Source: Ceratobasidium sp. AG-K (Eukaryota; Basidiomycota; Agaricomycetes; Cantharellales; Ceratobasidiaceae). From it: a stretch of DNA of 64,000 nucleotides. The notes beneath the pieces were generated by a model. That model saw nothing but the letters and a program-made list of their open reading frames with translations. It had not been told where the DNA came from and did not search any database. The position numbers were made by a program, and so were the translations under genes. The DNA is taken from assembly GCA_037039685.1 (NCBI GenBank), contig JAWNGF010000008.1:1426001-1490000 (forward strand), given 5' to 3'. Below, piece after piece: positions 10,238-21,243 of this stretch (position 1 is the stretch's first letter; every line of letters starts with the position of its first letter).

Positions 10238-11883
10238 TCAAATCATGCCAATTCTGTTTTGATCTCTGGCTTGAGTCCTTCCTTGAATTGGTTGATCAGG
10301 GCTTCTTCCCCCCAATTCACATCTACCATGTGAAATCAGAATTCTGTCGCATAGTTTGCTACTGAGTTGACTTTTTTGCTTTTTTCGGATATTGGCTTCC
10401 GCCTTAGCCTTCTTCTTAGGGTCGCTAAATTGTTCCATGAAGTGCAACTTGAATGTTTCCCATGACAATAGGTTTGGATCAGGTACTCCATTGTTCATGG
10501 ATCGGAGTAGCACCTGTGCCCAATGTGTAGCGGATCTGTTATCCAATTTGAAATTGGCAAGTGCTTCTCTAATTTGTTCTTGTCCCAAGCTGTATTGGTC
10601 ACCCAACCTGACAAAGTAGCTCTCCATTTGGGTGATGAACATTTCTGCTCCCTCTCCTTTCTTCCCATCAAAAGCATCTGGTCTAGTTACTTTTGGACAC
10701 CTATTTTCCCTTCTGTTGTCAGGGTTTTCAGAAAGCTGACATAGCCTTTGTTCCAATTTGTCGAGCCTAGTGGATTCTGCTTTGGGGTGGGAAGGTGATA
10801 TGGCATGTAGGGATGCTTCATCCATCTGTTTGCACATGTTGTTGATCATCTCTTGCATGGTGTTAATTTGTCCAATTGCAATCCTTCTGTCTCCCCTTAG
10901 TCCTTCTAGTCCTTGTGTGACTGCTTCATTCCAGGCTAACTGTGCCTGCCTTGTGGTGTTAAGGTCTTCCTGTACATTGTTTACTAGTCCTTGTGTGTTT
11001 GTAACTTTGTTTCTTAGGTGGATTACGTCTTGCCCAACCAGGAAGCTGTTATGTTCACTGTTTTGTGCAGCGGTGAGGATATCTGTCAGGGTTCCTTGTA
11101 GGTTGTTGAGAGAATCATTGAAGATTTGTTGGTTGTTGGCCAACACTTGAGTAGATTGTTCTAACCCGTTGAGTCGCCTATTGATTGTTATCCTCATTCC
11201 ATCAATAATCCTTAAGAGTGCATTGTGTCTTCCAAGGTGAAGATCGTCAAGGTCGTCAAGATTGTTAATCACCGTCCTACTGCTGGAACTAGAACTTGAG
11301 GTGGGAATCCCAGGGATTTCTTGGCCTTCAGTTCCTGTTGGTTGCTGGGAATACCCTTGTGGTACATATGGCGGTGCTGGGTTAACAGGTGTCACGGCCT
11401 GAGAGTTTATTGGGATCGGACCGGCATTGGTGATAGTTCCCGCAATCTGGGGTACTTGAGGAGCGTGGGAAATGTGTGGCGTGGGGAGGGGTCTGATAGG
11501 AACAAGGGATATGCCCCGTGAGCCTCAGGTTGAGGGGAAAAAACCTGTCTTCTGGATCCCATAGGCCATAGTGGATGTAGTGGGCCTGGAGTTGCATTTG
11601 AGATAGGGATTGGAATTGTGACCGGTGTGGGATCGTTGGTAATATCACCTGGTTCCCTAGTAACAATGGTGGGTTCTTCTTGTATGACTGAAATGTTCTC
11701 AGCATTGAATGTTCCAGGCATAGAGGCTTGGCTTTGTGGGCGAGGCCTTGCTGGTCCTCCAGCTTGTGCTTGTGTGATATCTTGCTTGTTGAGGGAACTT
11801 GTAGGTCTTGAGGCCCTACTTGGTCCTCTCCTTGTTGATAATGGTGTTGCAAGACGCAATCCCGCGTCCTCCTGAATGGACAT
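10238..11883 (-). pseudogene. Element 2 Gag, frameshifted
   Basis: Gag starts at ATG 11883, only 8 nt after the primer-binding site. The first 158 codons (11407-11883) are rich in Pro, Ser and Thr. A frameshift near 11400 moves to the second frame (10238-11395), which has a long coiled-coil-like segment and the gag core containing D-A-F-D-G-K and, further on, W-A-Q-V-L-L. The capsid-like region aligns in style with other Tf1/sushi-type chromoviral Gags. The knuckle follows after a further stop. Confidence 0.75.
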
Positions 11884-11891
11884 GATTGTTA

Positions 11892-11903
11892 AGCTTGTTT
11901 TGT
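11892..11903 (-). other. Self-primer binding site of element 2
   Basis: Two bases inside the 5' LTR edge lies a 12-mer, ACAAAACAAGCT on the element strand. It is the exact complement of AGCTTGTTTTGT at 12067-12078 in the LTR, about 33 nt downstream of the TATA tract, where the RNA should start. In Tf1-type elements the RNA 5' end folds back and primes here instead of a tRNA. Confidence 0.7.
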
Positions 11904-11905
11904 AA

Positions 11906-12374
11906 TGTCGTAAGCCTCTTCTTTAGTGGCTATGAGACAAGCCGCGATGGAGAGTGGACAGCACTAAGACCTAAATGACCTCTTGGACCACAACACACTT
12001 AAGTGTCTGTAGGCTCTTGAGGGTAGGGGTGGTTCAAAGTGTCACTCAAAAGGGATGTTTGACAAGACAAAACAAGCTGGGGTTACCAGGCTTGTTGGTC
12101 CTCTATATATATTCAGAAACAGGTTGAGTCATACAGGATGCAGCCACACAAGTCACACAAGCAAGCCAGTCAGGAGTGTCCAAGTGAGTCATGCTGCGCA
12201 GGCAGTCATGACTCATACAAAGCACAGCCGCGTTACATGATGTAACAGAAAAACCACAAGAACATGGCAACGCGGCACTGGAAGCAACAAACAACACAAC
12301 AAACAGAACAACAAAAGAGAGAACAGAAGGGCAAGACACAAGACGAGTCCAATGGAGTGAGCTAGCTCACGACA
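11906..12374 (-). mobile_element. 5' LTR of element 2 (family B)
   Basis: A 469-bp LTR in minus orientation; on the element strand it runs TGTCGTGAGC to TTACGACA. A TATATATA tract lies near 12104-12111. The likely RNA start (AGCTTGTTTTGT, 12067-12078) is complementary to the primer-binding site. It matches LTRs at 16663-17120, 17239-17705 and 20330-20787. Confidence 0.9.
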
Positions 12375-12596
12375 TATCATCAAACCTGTTTCTCAGAACG
12401 TCCCCCATCAAAAAAGGAAGGTGATGAGGAAGGATCTACAGGAGATGCCACTATTTGATCTCAACCCACTCCCTACAAAACCTTTGACGCCAAATCAAGA
12501 CCCCTTTCCCCTGCAATTGACCGCTATAGAGGCAACATTTGGTGGGAAATTGATGAAAGCAATTCTCAAAAGCAAATTCTTTATATTCTCAAGGAA

Positions 12597-13919
12597 ATGT
12601 CACTGCGTCAAAGTCTCATGGCAGAACAGCTGGAACATGTCAAACAATGGATCCTACACAACAGGGATGATGGAAATATCTGCATTGATCAGCTGGCAGA
12701 AATTTTGGATCAGAACTGCAAACTATACAATGAGTTAACCAATCTACACAGAGTCACAAGGGATGCTATTCAGGTCCAGGGCATTGTAGCAAGTGGAGGA
12801 ACCACAGGATCTAGTGGGACAACCTCAGGGCAACCCAATACCGTAACAACCAGTCAATTAGGGCTGTCACTAGGAGGAGGGACAGCAACGCAAGGACTTA
12901 GGGGATCAATGATGCAATTTGCACCACCCTCCTCTGGAACCACAGTACCAACTAGCTCAATCTTTGGGGCTGGAAGGGCAGAGAACTCAGCGGCATCCAA
13001 ACCAACAGAATTCCATGGTGAACAAGGAGCCAAAGCCAGGGACTTCACTTATTCCTGTGCTAATTACATTGCAAATTCTCATTACACCACTGCTTCTGAT
13101 GAAAAGAAAATTTGTCTTATCATATCCTATCTGTGTGGGTCTGCTGTTGACTGGATTTGTCCCTTCCATGATCTACACAATGCAGGCGTTCCCCAAACAA
13201 TCTTTACAGATCTAGACATCTTCCAACACAAGTGGGAATTAGCTTTTGGCAAAATCAAACAGGTTGGAGTCTATTGGCAAAAGTATAAGGCACTTGCCCA
13301 AGTCAAAACAGTGGTGGAATACATCACTCAATTTAGAATCTTATCAGCCCCATTGGACTACAATGAGCAGACCCTGAAAGACAATTTCTATGCTGGTCTC
13401 AAAGACAACATCAAGGACATGCTTACATCCCAGGCATACAATTGCCACAATGCCACCCTGCAGGAGCTGATCACAAGAACCCAGGAAATTGATGCAGCCC
13501 TCATTGCAAGGAACATGGAGAAAAAAGGTACAAGCACCTTGGAGAGGGCAACACCAAGCAGAACCCAGAAGCAGGCGACCATGAGTGCAACAGTGCATAA
13601 ATTCCAGAAGGGAGAAGCAATCTACATGGTGACCCCTCAGGGTAGCAAGAAGGGTACAATCAAGTCAATCGGCAAAAACAAGCATGGGTTCCTCACACCC
13701 AAGGTAAAATGGGCTGATGGAACAACAACAGAGATCCCCTTTAGTTTCATCAAACTGGATACCTGTCAAGCCAAGGTGGAGGTAGCAGCTGTCACGAGTG
13801 AAACCACATGCTACCATTGCCAGAAGAAGGGACATATTGCCAAAGATTGCTGCACACAAATAGCCGCCCTTGAGGATGTTGACACCACGGATTCAGAGTT
13901 GGGAAAAGGCAGTGACTGA
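12597..13919 (+). CDS. Element 3 Gag
   Basis: A 440-codon frame with the gag core, a basic linker, and a CCHC zinc knuckle (C-Y-H-C-x4-H-x4-C) near 13811-13850. It extends element 1 Gag at the N-terminal side with a Gly/Thr/Ser-rich linker. The same frame is readable upstream of ATG 12597 until a TGA near 12459, so the true N-terminus may be further 5'. The G-GGA-AAA frameshift heptamer at 13901-13907 is kept, but here the -1 frame meets a TGA four codons later. Confidence 0.8.
   Translation: MSLRQSLMAEQLEHVKQWILHNRDDGNICIDQLAEILDQNCKLYNELTNLHRVTRDAIQVQGIVASGGTTGSSGTTSGQPNTVTTSQLGLSLGGGTATQGLRGSMMQFAPPSSGTTVPTSSIFGAGRAENSAASKPTEFHGEQGAKARDFTYSCANYIANSHYTTASDEKKICLIISYLCGSAVDWICPFHDLHNAGVPQTIFTDLDIFQHKWELAFGKIKQVGVYWQKYKALAQVKTVVEYITQFRILSAPLDYNEQTLKDNFYAGLKDNIKDMLTSQAYNCHNATLQELITRTQEIDAALIARNMEKKGTSTLERATPSRTQKQATMSATVHKFQKGEAIYMVTPQGSKKGTIKSIGKNKHGFLTPKVKWADGTTTEIPFSFIKLDTCQAKVEVAAVTSETTCYHCQKKGHIAKDCCTQIAALEDVDTTDSELGKGSD
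13901..13907 (+). promoter_or_regulatory. Candidate -1 frameshift heptamer (element 3)
   Basis: GGGAAAA in the gag frame, matching position and phase of the site at 890-896 in element 1. Shifted readers would hit a TGA four codons on, so the signal is a relic in this copy. Confidence 0.5.
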
Positions 13920-15325
13920 GGGGAGCATCAGGCACCCTAAAGTTGGAATTAGATTGTGTAGTTGGGAAAAATGGAAAACAGTCTGTAAATGAAATATATC
14001 TTTGTTCCACCAAATATGCAGGCCAGCTTTGAGTCCCCATCACAATTGAAAGCCTGAAAAACCTTATTACCATTGCAATGATCAACTTAGGAGCATTGGG
14101 AAACTTCATCAACTCTGAGTACGTAAAAAAACACAAGATCCCCACAAAAAAGAAGAAGACTGCAAGATGGGTCCAAGTAATAGATGGCCAACCAATAGCA
14201 AACAGGTTGATTGACAGGGAGTGTACCTTCCAAATCATTATGAACAGCCATGTTGAAGAAATCACTTGCGACGTCATGCCATTAGGCTGTCACACCATAG
14301 TTCTGGGCATCCCATGGCTGAAGAAGCATAACCCAAGGATTGATTGGGCATTAGGGACTTTAGAATTTGATTCAGATTATTGTGCGGCAGAATGTTTATG
14401 CAAATATTGCAACGCCATAGAAGGAGGGGTAGTGGGTCAGCTTCCTGATGAATATTTCAAATTCAGAGATGTCTTTGTGGCCAAAGAGGTGGAGAAATTG
14501 CCCCCCCCACAGACCCTATGACCTCAAAATGGAATTGGAACCAGGTGCAAAACCCAAGATTGGTGTAGTATACTCTCTTACCAAGGAGGAGGATTGCATT
14601 CTCAAAACATGGATTGACAAAACTCTGGAAAAAGGATTCATTGTACCCTCAACCTCAGAATGGGCATCACCTGTAATGTTTGTCAAACGCCACAACATTG
14701 ACGGAAAACCGCAACCTCCCAGACTCTGCATGGACTATTGGTACCTGAATAGATGGACCAAAAAGGACTGTTACCCACTACCAAGAACAGATGATCTCAT
14801 TGAGCGGGTCAAGGGTGCAAAAATCTTTACCAAACTTGATCTCAAGTCAGGATACAACCTAGTCAGGGTTGCAGAGGAAGATGTTCACAAAACAGCTTTC
14901 AGGACAAAATACAGGCTCTGTGAAACAAAAGTCATGCGATTTGGGCTCACCAATGCACCAGCCACCTTTCAAAACATGATGGACACTGGATTTAGGGACA
15001 TCAAAGGGGTATACATGGAGATCTGTATCAATGATATCTTAATCTTCTCCAAGAATCCTGAAGAACATCCCACACATGTAAAAGAAGTCCTGCACCGTCT
15101 ACAATGCCTTGGCCTTTACTACTCCCTCAAGAAGTGTTTGTTCCATGTGCCCAAAGTAGACTACCTAGGGCTAGTCATATCAGGGGAAATAGTTGAAATG
15201 CAGGAAGAGAAAATCAGTGCTATCAAAAAATGGCTGACACCTAAAAATGTTTCAGACATCCAAACCTTCCTTGGCTTTGCAAACTTCTATTGCTGGTTCA
15301 TTTGCAACTATACTCACATAGTGTG

Positions 15326-16594
15326 TGTTATGGATACTGACTTTCATTGGTATCTATACTTAGTCTAAACTCACTATACCCAAGGATTGGAAAATGTACG
15401 AAATATGTCTCGTTTTGTATCGCCGGTAACGAATGTGTTTCGACTTGCATTGTATATACGAAAATGCGAATCGATACTTCTGATGTTTCTCTATCAGTCG
15501 TGACCTTCAGCAACTTGAACGACTCGGAATTCATTAAGTTACAAATTGTTTAAGTTTAATCAATTTGTACCTTTGTGAAATACAAGTATTTCTGGTATAT
15601 CGTCCGACTTGCCGAACCGATCGATTTGATTTCTTTTGCGCTCACTAACGCACAGCCTCGCACATGTATCGGCGGAGTTTCATGTATTTCCGTACAGCGG
15701 CTTCGGAGATATTCTCTTATCAGTGTTCAAATATCGATAGCCACATGATCCACACTTTGAACACAGCATATCTCCACAACTACTGCATGGAATTCCACGA
15801 TCAGACTTGCGTTGGAGTCGCACTGCCTTGCTCTATTTTTGTAGTTAGTCTCTATTCTGTAGTTTCCGTGTTCTGGAAAGCTCTTGCAGAACGGCCACAT
15901 GCATAGCCACACTACGTATGGAGTTTGTACCTTTAATATGTATTTTGAGCAGCACTGCATGATCTAACTATAGCTACAGAGCTATTCTTAGGCTACTCCA
16001 CACTACCTAGTGGCCTGGAAATTCTAGTTAGAATATGTGCACTTGAGTATTCATACCTGTGCACTCTAAGGTATATAAACTGGCCTCTGAGAGCCTCCAA
16101 AGGACACCTCTCAATTTACTTTCAATACATCTTTACCAAGTTTATCACTTGTGTGACAGCTTTACAGCTTATTCTAAGACCTAAAGCAGTTCTCCCAATA
16201 ACACTCCTTAATTGTTGAGTTTAACTCCAATTAAGTTGCAGTTGAGGTTGAGATAACTTTAAGAGTTCTACAGTAAGCACTAAGCACTGCACTACAGATA
16301 CTTGTGTTAGAGAAGTATATTAAGTATTAACTTGATTCTAGCAATCAGGGGGGATATCTTAAATACAACTCATAGGGAACCTTGCCTTGTAGCATTGCTC
16401 AAACAGTTGTATCTTAAGTGTACCTCTACAGTTAAGAAAGATATATTGTCTTTAGTAACAAATACTGTTAGTAACAGCATATTAGTGCCCTCTGAGGATC
16501 TAGTAAAGTTTACTTTACCCTCTGGCTCCATAAAGTTGTGATACAGACAAAGTATATTCTATACTTTAGGATATATTTACACTGAACCATAACA
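15326..16594 (+). mobile_element. 1269-bp solo LTR of a third family
   Basis: The insertion begins TGTTATGG and ends CCATAACA, an 8-bp perfect terminal inverted repeat of TG...CA type, and is flanked by an exact 5-bp duplication GTGTG (15321-15325 and 16595-16599). It interrupts the RT of element 3 between the codons for H-I and the following P-L-Y. A TATATAAA box lies at about 16072. It has no long ORF. These marks fit a long solo LTR (Copia or Gypsy); a non-autonomous DNA element is less likely. Confidence 0.8.
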
Positions 16595-16662
16595 GTGTGC
16601 CCCTTGTACAACTTAACCATGAAAACAAAGCAATGGGAATGGGGAACGGAAGCAGAACTTGC

Positions 16663-17120
16663 TGTCGTGAGCCAGCTCCCTCCATTGGACTTGTCTGTTG
16701 CCTCCCCCGTCTGTAACTTGTCTCATTTTGTCTTTCTGTTCCCAATGCCGCGTTGCCACGTTCTTGTGGTTGTTCTGTTACATTGTGTAACGCAGCTGTG
16801 CTATTGTACGAGTCATGTCTGTTCATACAGCATGACTCACATGGACACTCCTGACTGGTTGAATGCTTTGACTCATGTGGCTGTGTCCTGTATGACTTGG
16901 TTGCCCTTTTTGAATATATATAGAGGACCAACAAACCTGGGAACCCCAGCTTGTTTTGTCTCATCAAAACATCCCCTTCGAGTGACACTTAGAACCACCC
17001 CTACCCTTTAGAGCCTACAGACACTTAAGTGTGTTGCGGTTCAAGAGGTCACTTAGGTCTTAGTGCCGTCCACTCTCCCTTGCAGCTTATCTCACAGCCA
17101 CCAAGAAGTAGCTTGCAACA
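16663..17120 (+). mobile_element. Family B solo LTR, + orientation
   Basis: A 458-bp copy of the element 2 LTR, TGTCGTGAGC to TTGCAACA. It has an exact 5-bp target duplication CTTGC (16658-16662, 17121-17125). TATATATA and the self-primer AGCTTGTTTTGT are kept (near 16915 and 16948). Confidence 0.92.
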
Positions 17121-17238
17121 CTTGCATTCCAGGGATTAATCAAGGAATTCATCAAAGTGCCTATCCTTCTGCAGCCTGATCAGGACAAGGGGTTCATCAT
17201 TGAATGTGATGCATTGGACAAAGCCACAGGGGCAGTTC

Positions 17239-17705
17239 TGTCATAAGCTTCTTCTTGGTGGCTATGAAACAAGCTGTGAGGGAGAGTGGACGGCACTAAG
17301 ACCTAAGTGACCTCTTGAACCACAACACACTTAAGCGTCTGTAGGCTCTTGAGGGTAGGGGTGGTTCTAAGTGTCACTCAAAGGGGATGTTTTGACAAGA
17401 CAAAACAAGCTGGGGTTACCAGGCTTGTTGGTCCTCTATATATATTCAGAAAGTGGCCAAGTCATACAAGGTGCAGCCACATGAGTCACAACAGTCAACC
17501 AGTCAGGAGTGTCCATGTGAGTCATGCTGTATGAACAGACATGACTTGTACAAAGCACAGCCGCGTTACACAAAGTAACAAGGTAACCACAAGAAGGTGG
17601 CCACGCGGCACAGGAAAGGCAAACAGCACACAAACAGAAACAACAAAACAAGAACAGACGGGCAAGGCGCAAGACGAGTCCAATGGAGTGAGCTGGCTCA
17701 CGACA
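17239..17705 (-). mobile_element. Family B solo LTR, - orientation
   Basis: A 467-bp family B LTR in reverse orientation, with an exact 5-bp duplication AGTTC (17234-17238, 17706-17710). It lies in the RNase H region of element 3, about 120 bp from the previous LTR, but has its own target duplication, so the two are independent insertions. Confidence 0.92.
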
Positions 17706-19802
17706 AGTTCTCAGTCAACACAATTCCAACAACAAACTCCACCATGTTGCCTTCATGTCCAAGAGCCTGTCTCCAGCTGAACGGAACTACAATATCTTTG
17801 ACAAAGAACTCCTGGCAATTATCAAGGCTTTCAAGGAATGGTGCCACCTTTTGGAAGGAACTGAAATCCCTGTGTTACTCATTACCAACCACAAAAACCT
17901 GGAATACTTCATGACCTCCAAGGTTCTGACCAAACAACAGAATAGATGGGCAGTCTTTCTCTCAGAATTCAATTTCCAGATCAAGTACAGGGCCAGTGGA
18001 CTTAATGGAAAGGAGGATGCACTTAGTCAACAGAGCAACTATGACCTAGAAGGGGGGGTAGTCCCTCAGAAACCCCTACTTCCACCGCATCTCTTCATCA
18101 GTTTGGCAGAAGAGGAACCTCAGGGTATGGCATCAACCACGGGTACTTGGCAAGCAATCAAGGATCAGACACAAGAGGACAACTATGTTACAGCAATTTG
18201 GGTTTTCCTTAGCAACCAACCAGAAAAGGCACCAGTGTCAGTACAGAAGGAGTTTGGAGATTGGCAAATCAGGAATGATATGTTGTATTGCAAAGGGAAG
18301 ATTTATGCCCCTAGCAACAACAGGATCAAGCGCCAGATCCTGGAACTCCACCACGACAATAAAGCAGCCAGACACATGGGGCAAGTGAAAACCCTGGAGA
18401 TGGTCAAGCAGCAGTATTGGTGGCCATCCATGAAAGCATATGTCAACAAATACATTTCTTCATGCAACTTGTGCCAACAATCAAAACCAATCAATCAATG
18501 CCCACTTGGTGAATTGCAACCACTTGAACTTCCCTCCAAACCCTGGCAACACATCTCCATTGATATGATTGTTAAACTTCCACTGTCAAAAGGTCTAGAC
18601 TCCATCTTGGTTGTTGTGGACACCCTAACAAAGATGGCACATTTCATACCTTGTACTGAAAGGACCACATCACCCAAACTTGCGGAACTGTTCATGGAGC
18701 ATTGTTGGAAGTTGCATGGAACCCCAGAAACCATTGTATCTGATTGTGGCCCTACATTTGCATCCAAATTCATGAGAGAACTTTACCAGGCCCTGAACAT
18801 CCAGCCCAGACTCTCCATGGCATATCACCCGGAAACTGACAGACAAACGGAGCGCATCAACCAAATGGTAGAAGCCTTTATTTGTACCTACTGTGCTTTC
18901 AGGCAACATGATTGCACCTTGTTATTACCTTTTGCTGAGTTTGCGTACAACAATTTGTTCCACTCCAGTATTGGCATGACACCATTCTTTGCCAACACGG
19001 CCTGCCATCCATCAATTGAAGGCACACCAGTAGAGGATGGATCTGTGCCAGAGGCCGCAGCTCATGAGCAGCGCATTCAAGACAATTTGGAAGAAGCTAA
19101 GGCCAGTTTGACACTAAGCAAGGAATGGGACAAGGAATATGTGGACAGGCGGCGGCAGGAAGATCCTTTCATCCTTGGCAACAAGCTGTGGCTGAGTCAC
19201 AACCACATCACAACAAACAGGCCTTTCATCGAGTTATCCCACAAATGTCTTGGTCCATTCACTATTCTGGAAGCTGTTGGAAAAAATGCTTACAAATTAG
19301 ATCTCCCACCGTCCATGACCATGCACCTGGTAATCAATGTGTCACATTTAGCCAAGTACAAAGAGGACAAAATTGAGGGGTGCCATGTCAAACCACCCCC
19401 TCCTATCAAAATGCCAGAAGGAGAAGAAGAGTACAAGGTGGAAAGCATTCAAAGTTCCAAAGTTGAGAAAGGAGTCCTGAAGTACTTTGTCAAATGGAAG
19501 GGTTACACGGCAGAACACAATTCTTGGGAACCCTTGGAGAACCTTGGCAACGCATCAGAACTCATCAACAAGTTCCACAAGGAACACCCAGAAGCCATTG
19601 AGGAAGTTCCCAAGGTTACAAGGAAATGTCGCCATGAAGAGACAAAGGAGGATTTGACTGCCAACAACAAGGAAGATTACCCCATTTGGCACTCCAAGTG
19701 TATAGAAGAGGCAGCCGGGATTCAAATCCCTCATCAAAAAGTTTTTACTTTCATCCCTCCTGTGCTAAAACCACTTCCCACTCTTGCTTCACCCACCATG
19801 CC

Positions 19803-20241
19803 ATGTCTACCCTCTCTGCCAACACCTGCCTCATCCGCATCAATAACAACCTCTACACATGCTTGGCCTCCTTCAAGTGGACACTTGAGGTTGTACCTCT
19901 GGCCAAGGATGGTTGATACTGGCACTTGGGCCTCCAACAACATTTTTACTTTATTGTTGGTGCATGCTCCTACCACTGCTGCCCCCCCCCCCCCCCGCTC
20001 TTTTGTGGGGTTTCCACTTGTCCAATGGAACTTGTGGATTGCTCTGACCGCACAAGACATCCATGATGCCTGGGAAATCATGGACGCCTTGAGGTGTGTT
20101 CAACTTGGTCTCCAAGACCCCTTTGAGGTCATCAACCTCACCAATGGGCCTGGGCATCAAGAGCCCGTTATCAATCTGATGGAGGATGATGAGGAGGATG
20201 TTTGGAAGGTACTGGGACGGCAGAGGACCCATTTGTGCTGA
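19803..20241 (+). pseudogene. Element 3 ORF3 remnant
   Basis: The equivalent of element 1 ORF3 starts at ATG 19803, again in the -1 frame of pol. A TGA near 19914 and a frameshift in a 14-C run at 19982-19995 break it; beyond the C-run, ORF3 sequence (F-V-G, A-Q-D-I-H, P-F-E-V-I-N-L-T) continues in the pol frame up to 20241. Confidence 0.55.
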
Positions 20242-20329
20242 ACAGGGAGGAGGAGTATGTTTTGGTGAATTGCTACTTGTCTGTGATGTCTGTTGCCTCC
20301 TTGTGTGACTTGGAGGCCTAGAGGGGGGA

Positions 20330-20787
20330 TGTTGTGAGCCTTGCTCACTCCATCAGACTCGTCTGCGTCTTGTCCTGGCTTGTGGCTGTGTATGTTATGT
20401 TTTGTTTCTCTTTTCCCACCGCATTACCACCTCCTTGTGGTTTTCCTGTTACATTGTGTAATGCAGCTGTGCTTGGTATGAGTCATGTCTGTTCATACAG
20501 CATGACTCATATGGACACTCCTGATTGGTAGACTGCTATGACTCTTGTGGCTATGCTTTGTATGACTTGGCCACCCTTTTTATATATATAGAGGACCAAC
20601 AAGCCTGGTAACCCCAGCTTGTTTTGTCTTGTCAAACATCCCTTTTGAGTGACACTTTGAACCACCCCTACCCTCAAGAACCCACAGACACTTAAGTGTG
20701 TTGCGGTTCAAGAGGTCATTTAGGTCTTAGTGCCGTCCACTCTCCATTGCGGCTTGTCTCATAGCCACCAAGAAGAAGCTTACAACA
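20330..20787 (+). mobile_element. Family B solo LTR in the polypurine tract of element 3
   Basis: A 458-bp family B LTR, TGTTGTGAGC to TTACAACA, splits the polypurine tract of element 3 (G-run before it, GGGGGGTAG after it). The target duplication is a 5-bp G-rich word with one mismatch. It keeps the TATA tract and the self-primer word (near 20620). Confidence 0.85.
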
Positions 20788-20796
20788 GGGGGGTAG

Positions 20797-21243
20797 TGTC
20801 ACAACTTTTTCTCATTCCTCTCTTTGTTGTTCTGTTTGTCTCGTGTTTGGTCTTGTTCTTCTCGCCTCGGCGCATATAGTCGCCTTTATGTATGCCATGA
20901 CCACGGGACATGCCTGCCTGGCCTGTTCCCTTGTTCTCCTAGCTGTCCAGGGACTTCTTGTGTTTCTTTTGTTCTGTCCTTGCTTCTCTTGTTCTCTTGC
21001 TTTCTCTCGTTTTGGTTTCCTTTGTTGCATGCTCTCTATTGTACATAGCCACAGTAGATAGTATATATACCAGCAACACAAGTCTTGCCCCTACAAGACT
21101 TGTTCTCTTGTCATTTTCCCCTATCACTCCCCGTGTGAACCACTTAGGTCTTAGCACCGCACATTTGACCTCCATTGTTTTCCAACTCCCATCCTCACCA
21201 CCTGTGGAGTCTTGGCCTCCAAGGTTCTGCTAGGGTTGTGACA
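20797..21243 (+). mobile_element. 3' LTR of element 3 (family A)
   Basis: A 447-bp LTR, TGTCACAAC to GTTGTGACA, preceded by GGGGGGTAG. It has the TATA tract and the 9-bp hairpin seen in the element 1 LTR. Directly right of it is NACHT-WD40 pseudogene sequence. Confidence 0.9.

Larger units (their letters stand above)
5975..12374 (-). mobile_element. Element 2: family B Ty3/gypsy chromovirus, Tf1-like self-priming
   Basis: A minus-strand LTR retrotransposon. Its 5' LTR is at 11906-12374, with the primer-binding site next to it, then gag, a zinc knuckle, pol and an ORF3. The 3' end is cut at 5974 by element 1 and continues left of the window. Its 5' LTR abuts internal sequence of element 3 at 12375, so element 2 seems inserted in element 3. 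Decay includes gag and pol frameshifts, a stop before the zinc knuckle, and Asp to Asn changes in protease (N-S-G-A) and at the first integrase catalytic site, while RT keeps Y-I-D-D. Confidence 0.88.
13965..20241 (+). pseudogene. Element 3 Pol, multiply disrupted
   Basis: The protease frame (to 14521) has N-L-G-A where D-S-G-A is expected, and a TGA near 14031. A one-base shift near 14508 in a C-run leads to RT (14448-15325), where the catalytic motif reads C-I-N-D. RT stops at the solo LTR at 15326. Short pol pieces survive between the LTRs. RNase H, integrase and chromodomain are open again at 17755-20241 with the integrase finger, both integrase Asp, the Glu, and the chromodomain at about 19427-19590. 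Removing the three inserted LTRs restores collinearity with element 1. Confidence 0.85.
12375..21243 (+). mobile_element. Element 3: family A Ty3/gypsy, heavily decayed and interrupted
   Basis: The older family A copy. Internal sequence begins abruptly at the element 2 LTR (12375); its 5' LTR lies left of the window. It contains gag (12597-13919), pol in pieces to 20241, ORF3, a polypurine tract split by a family B solo LTR, and its own 3' LTR at 20797-21243. Four insertions sit inside it: 15326-16594, 16663-17120, 17239-17705 and 20330-20787. Sequence to its right is exon 4 of the NACHT-WD40 pseudogene, so it disrupted that gene. Confidence 0.88.

Noticed and set aside
16663..17705. The LTRs at 16663 and 17239 as the two ends of one element
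   Set aside because: They are in opposite orientation and each has its own distinct 5-bp target duplication.
20330..20787. This LTR as the 3' LTR of element 3
   Set aside because: It belongs to family B, splits the polypurine tract, and the family A LTR with the proper GGGGGGTAG follows directly at 20797.
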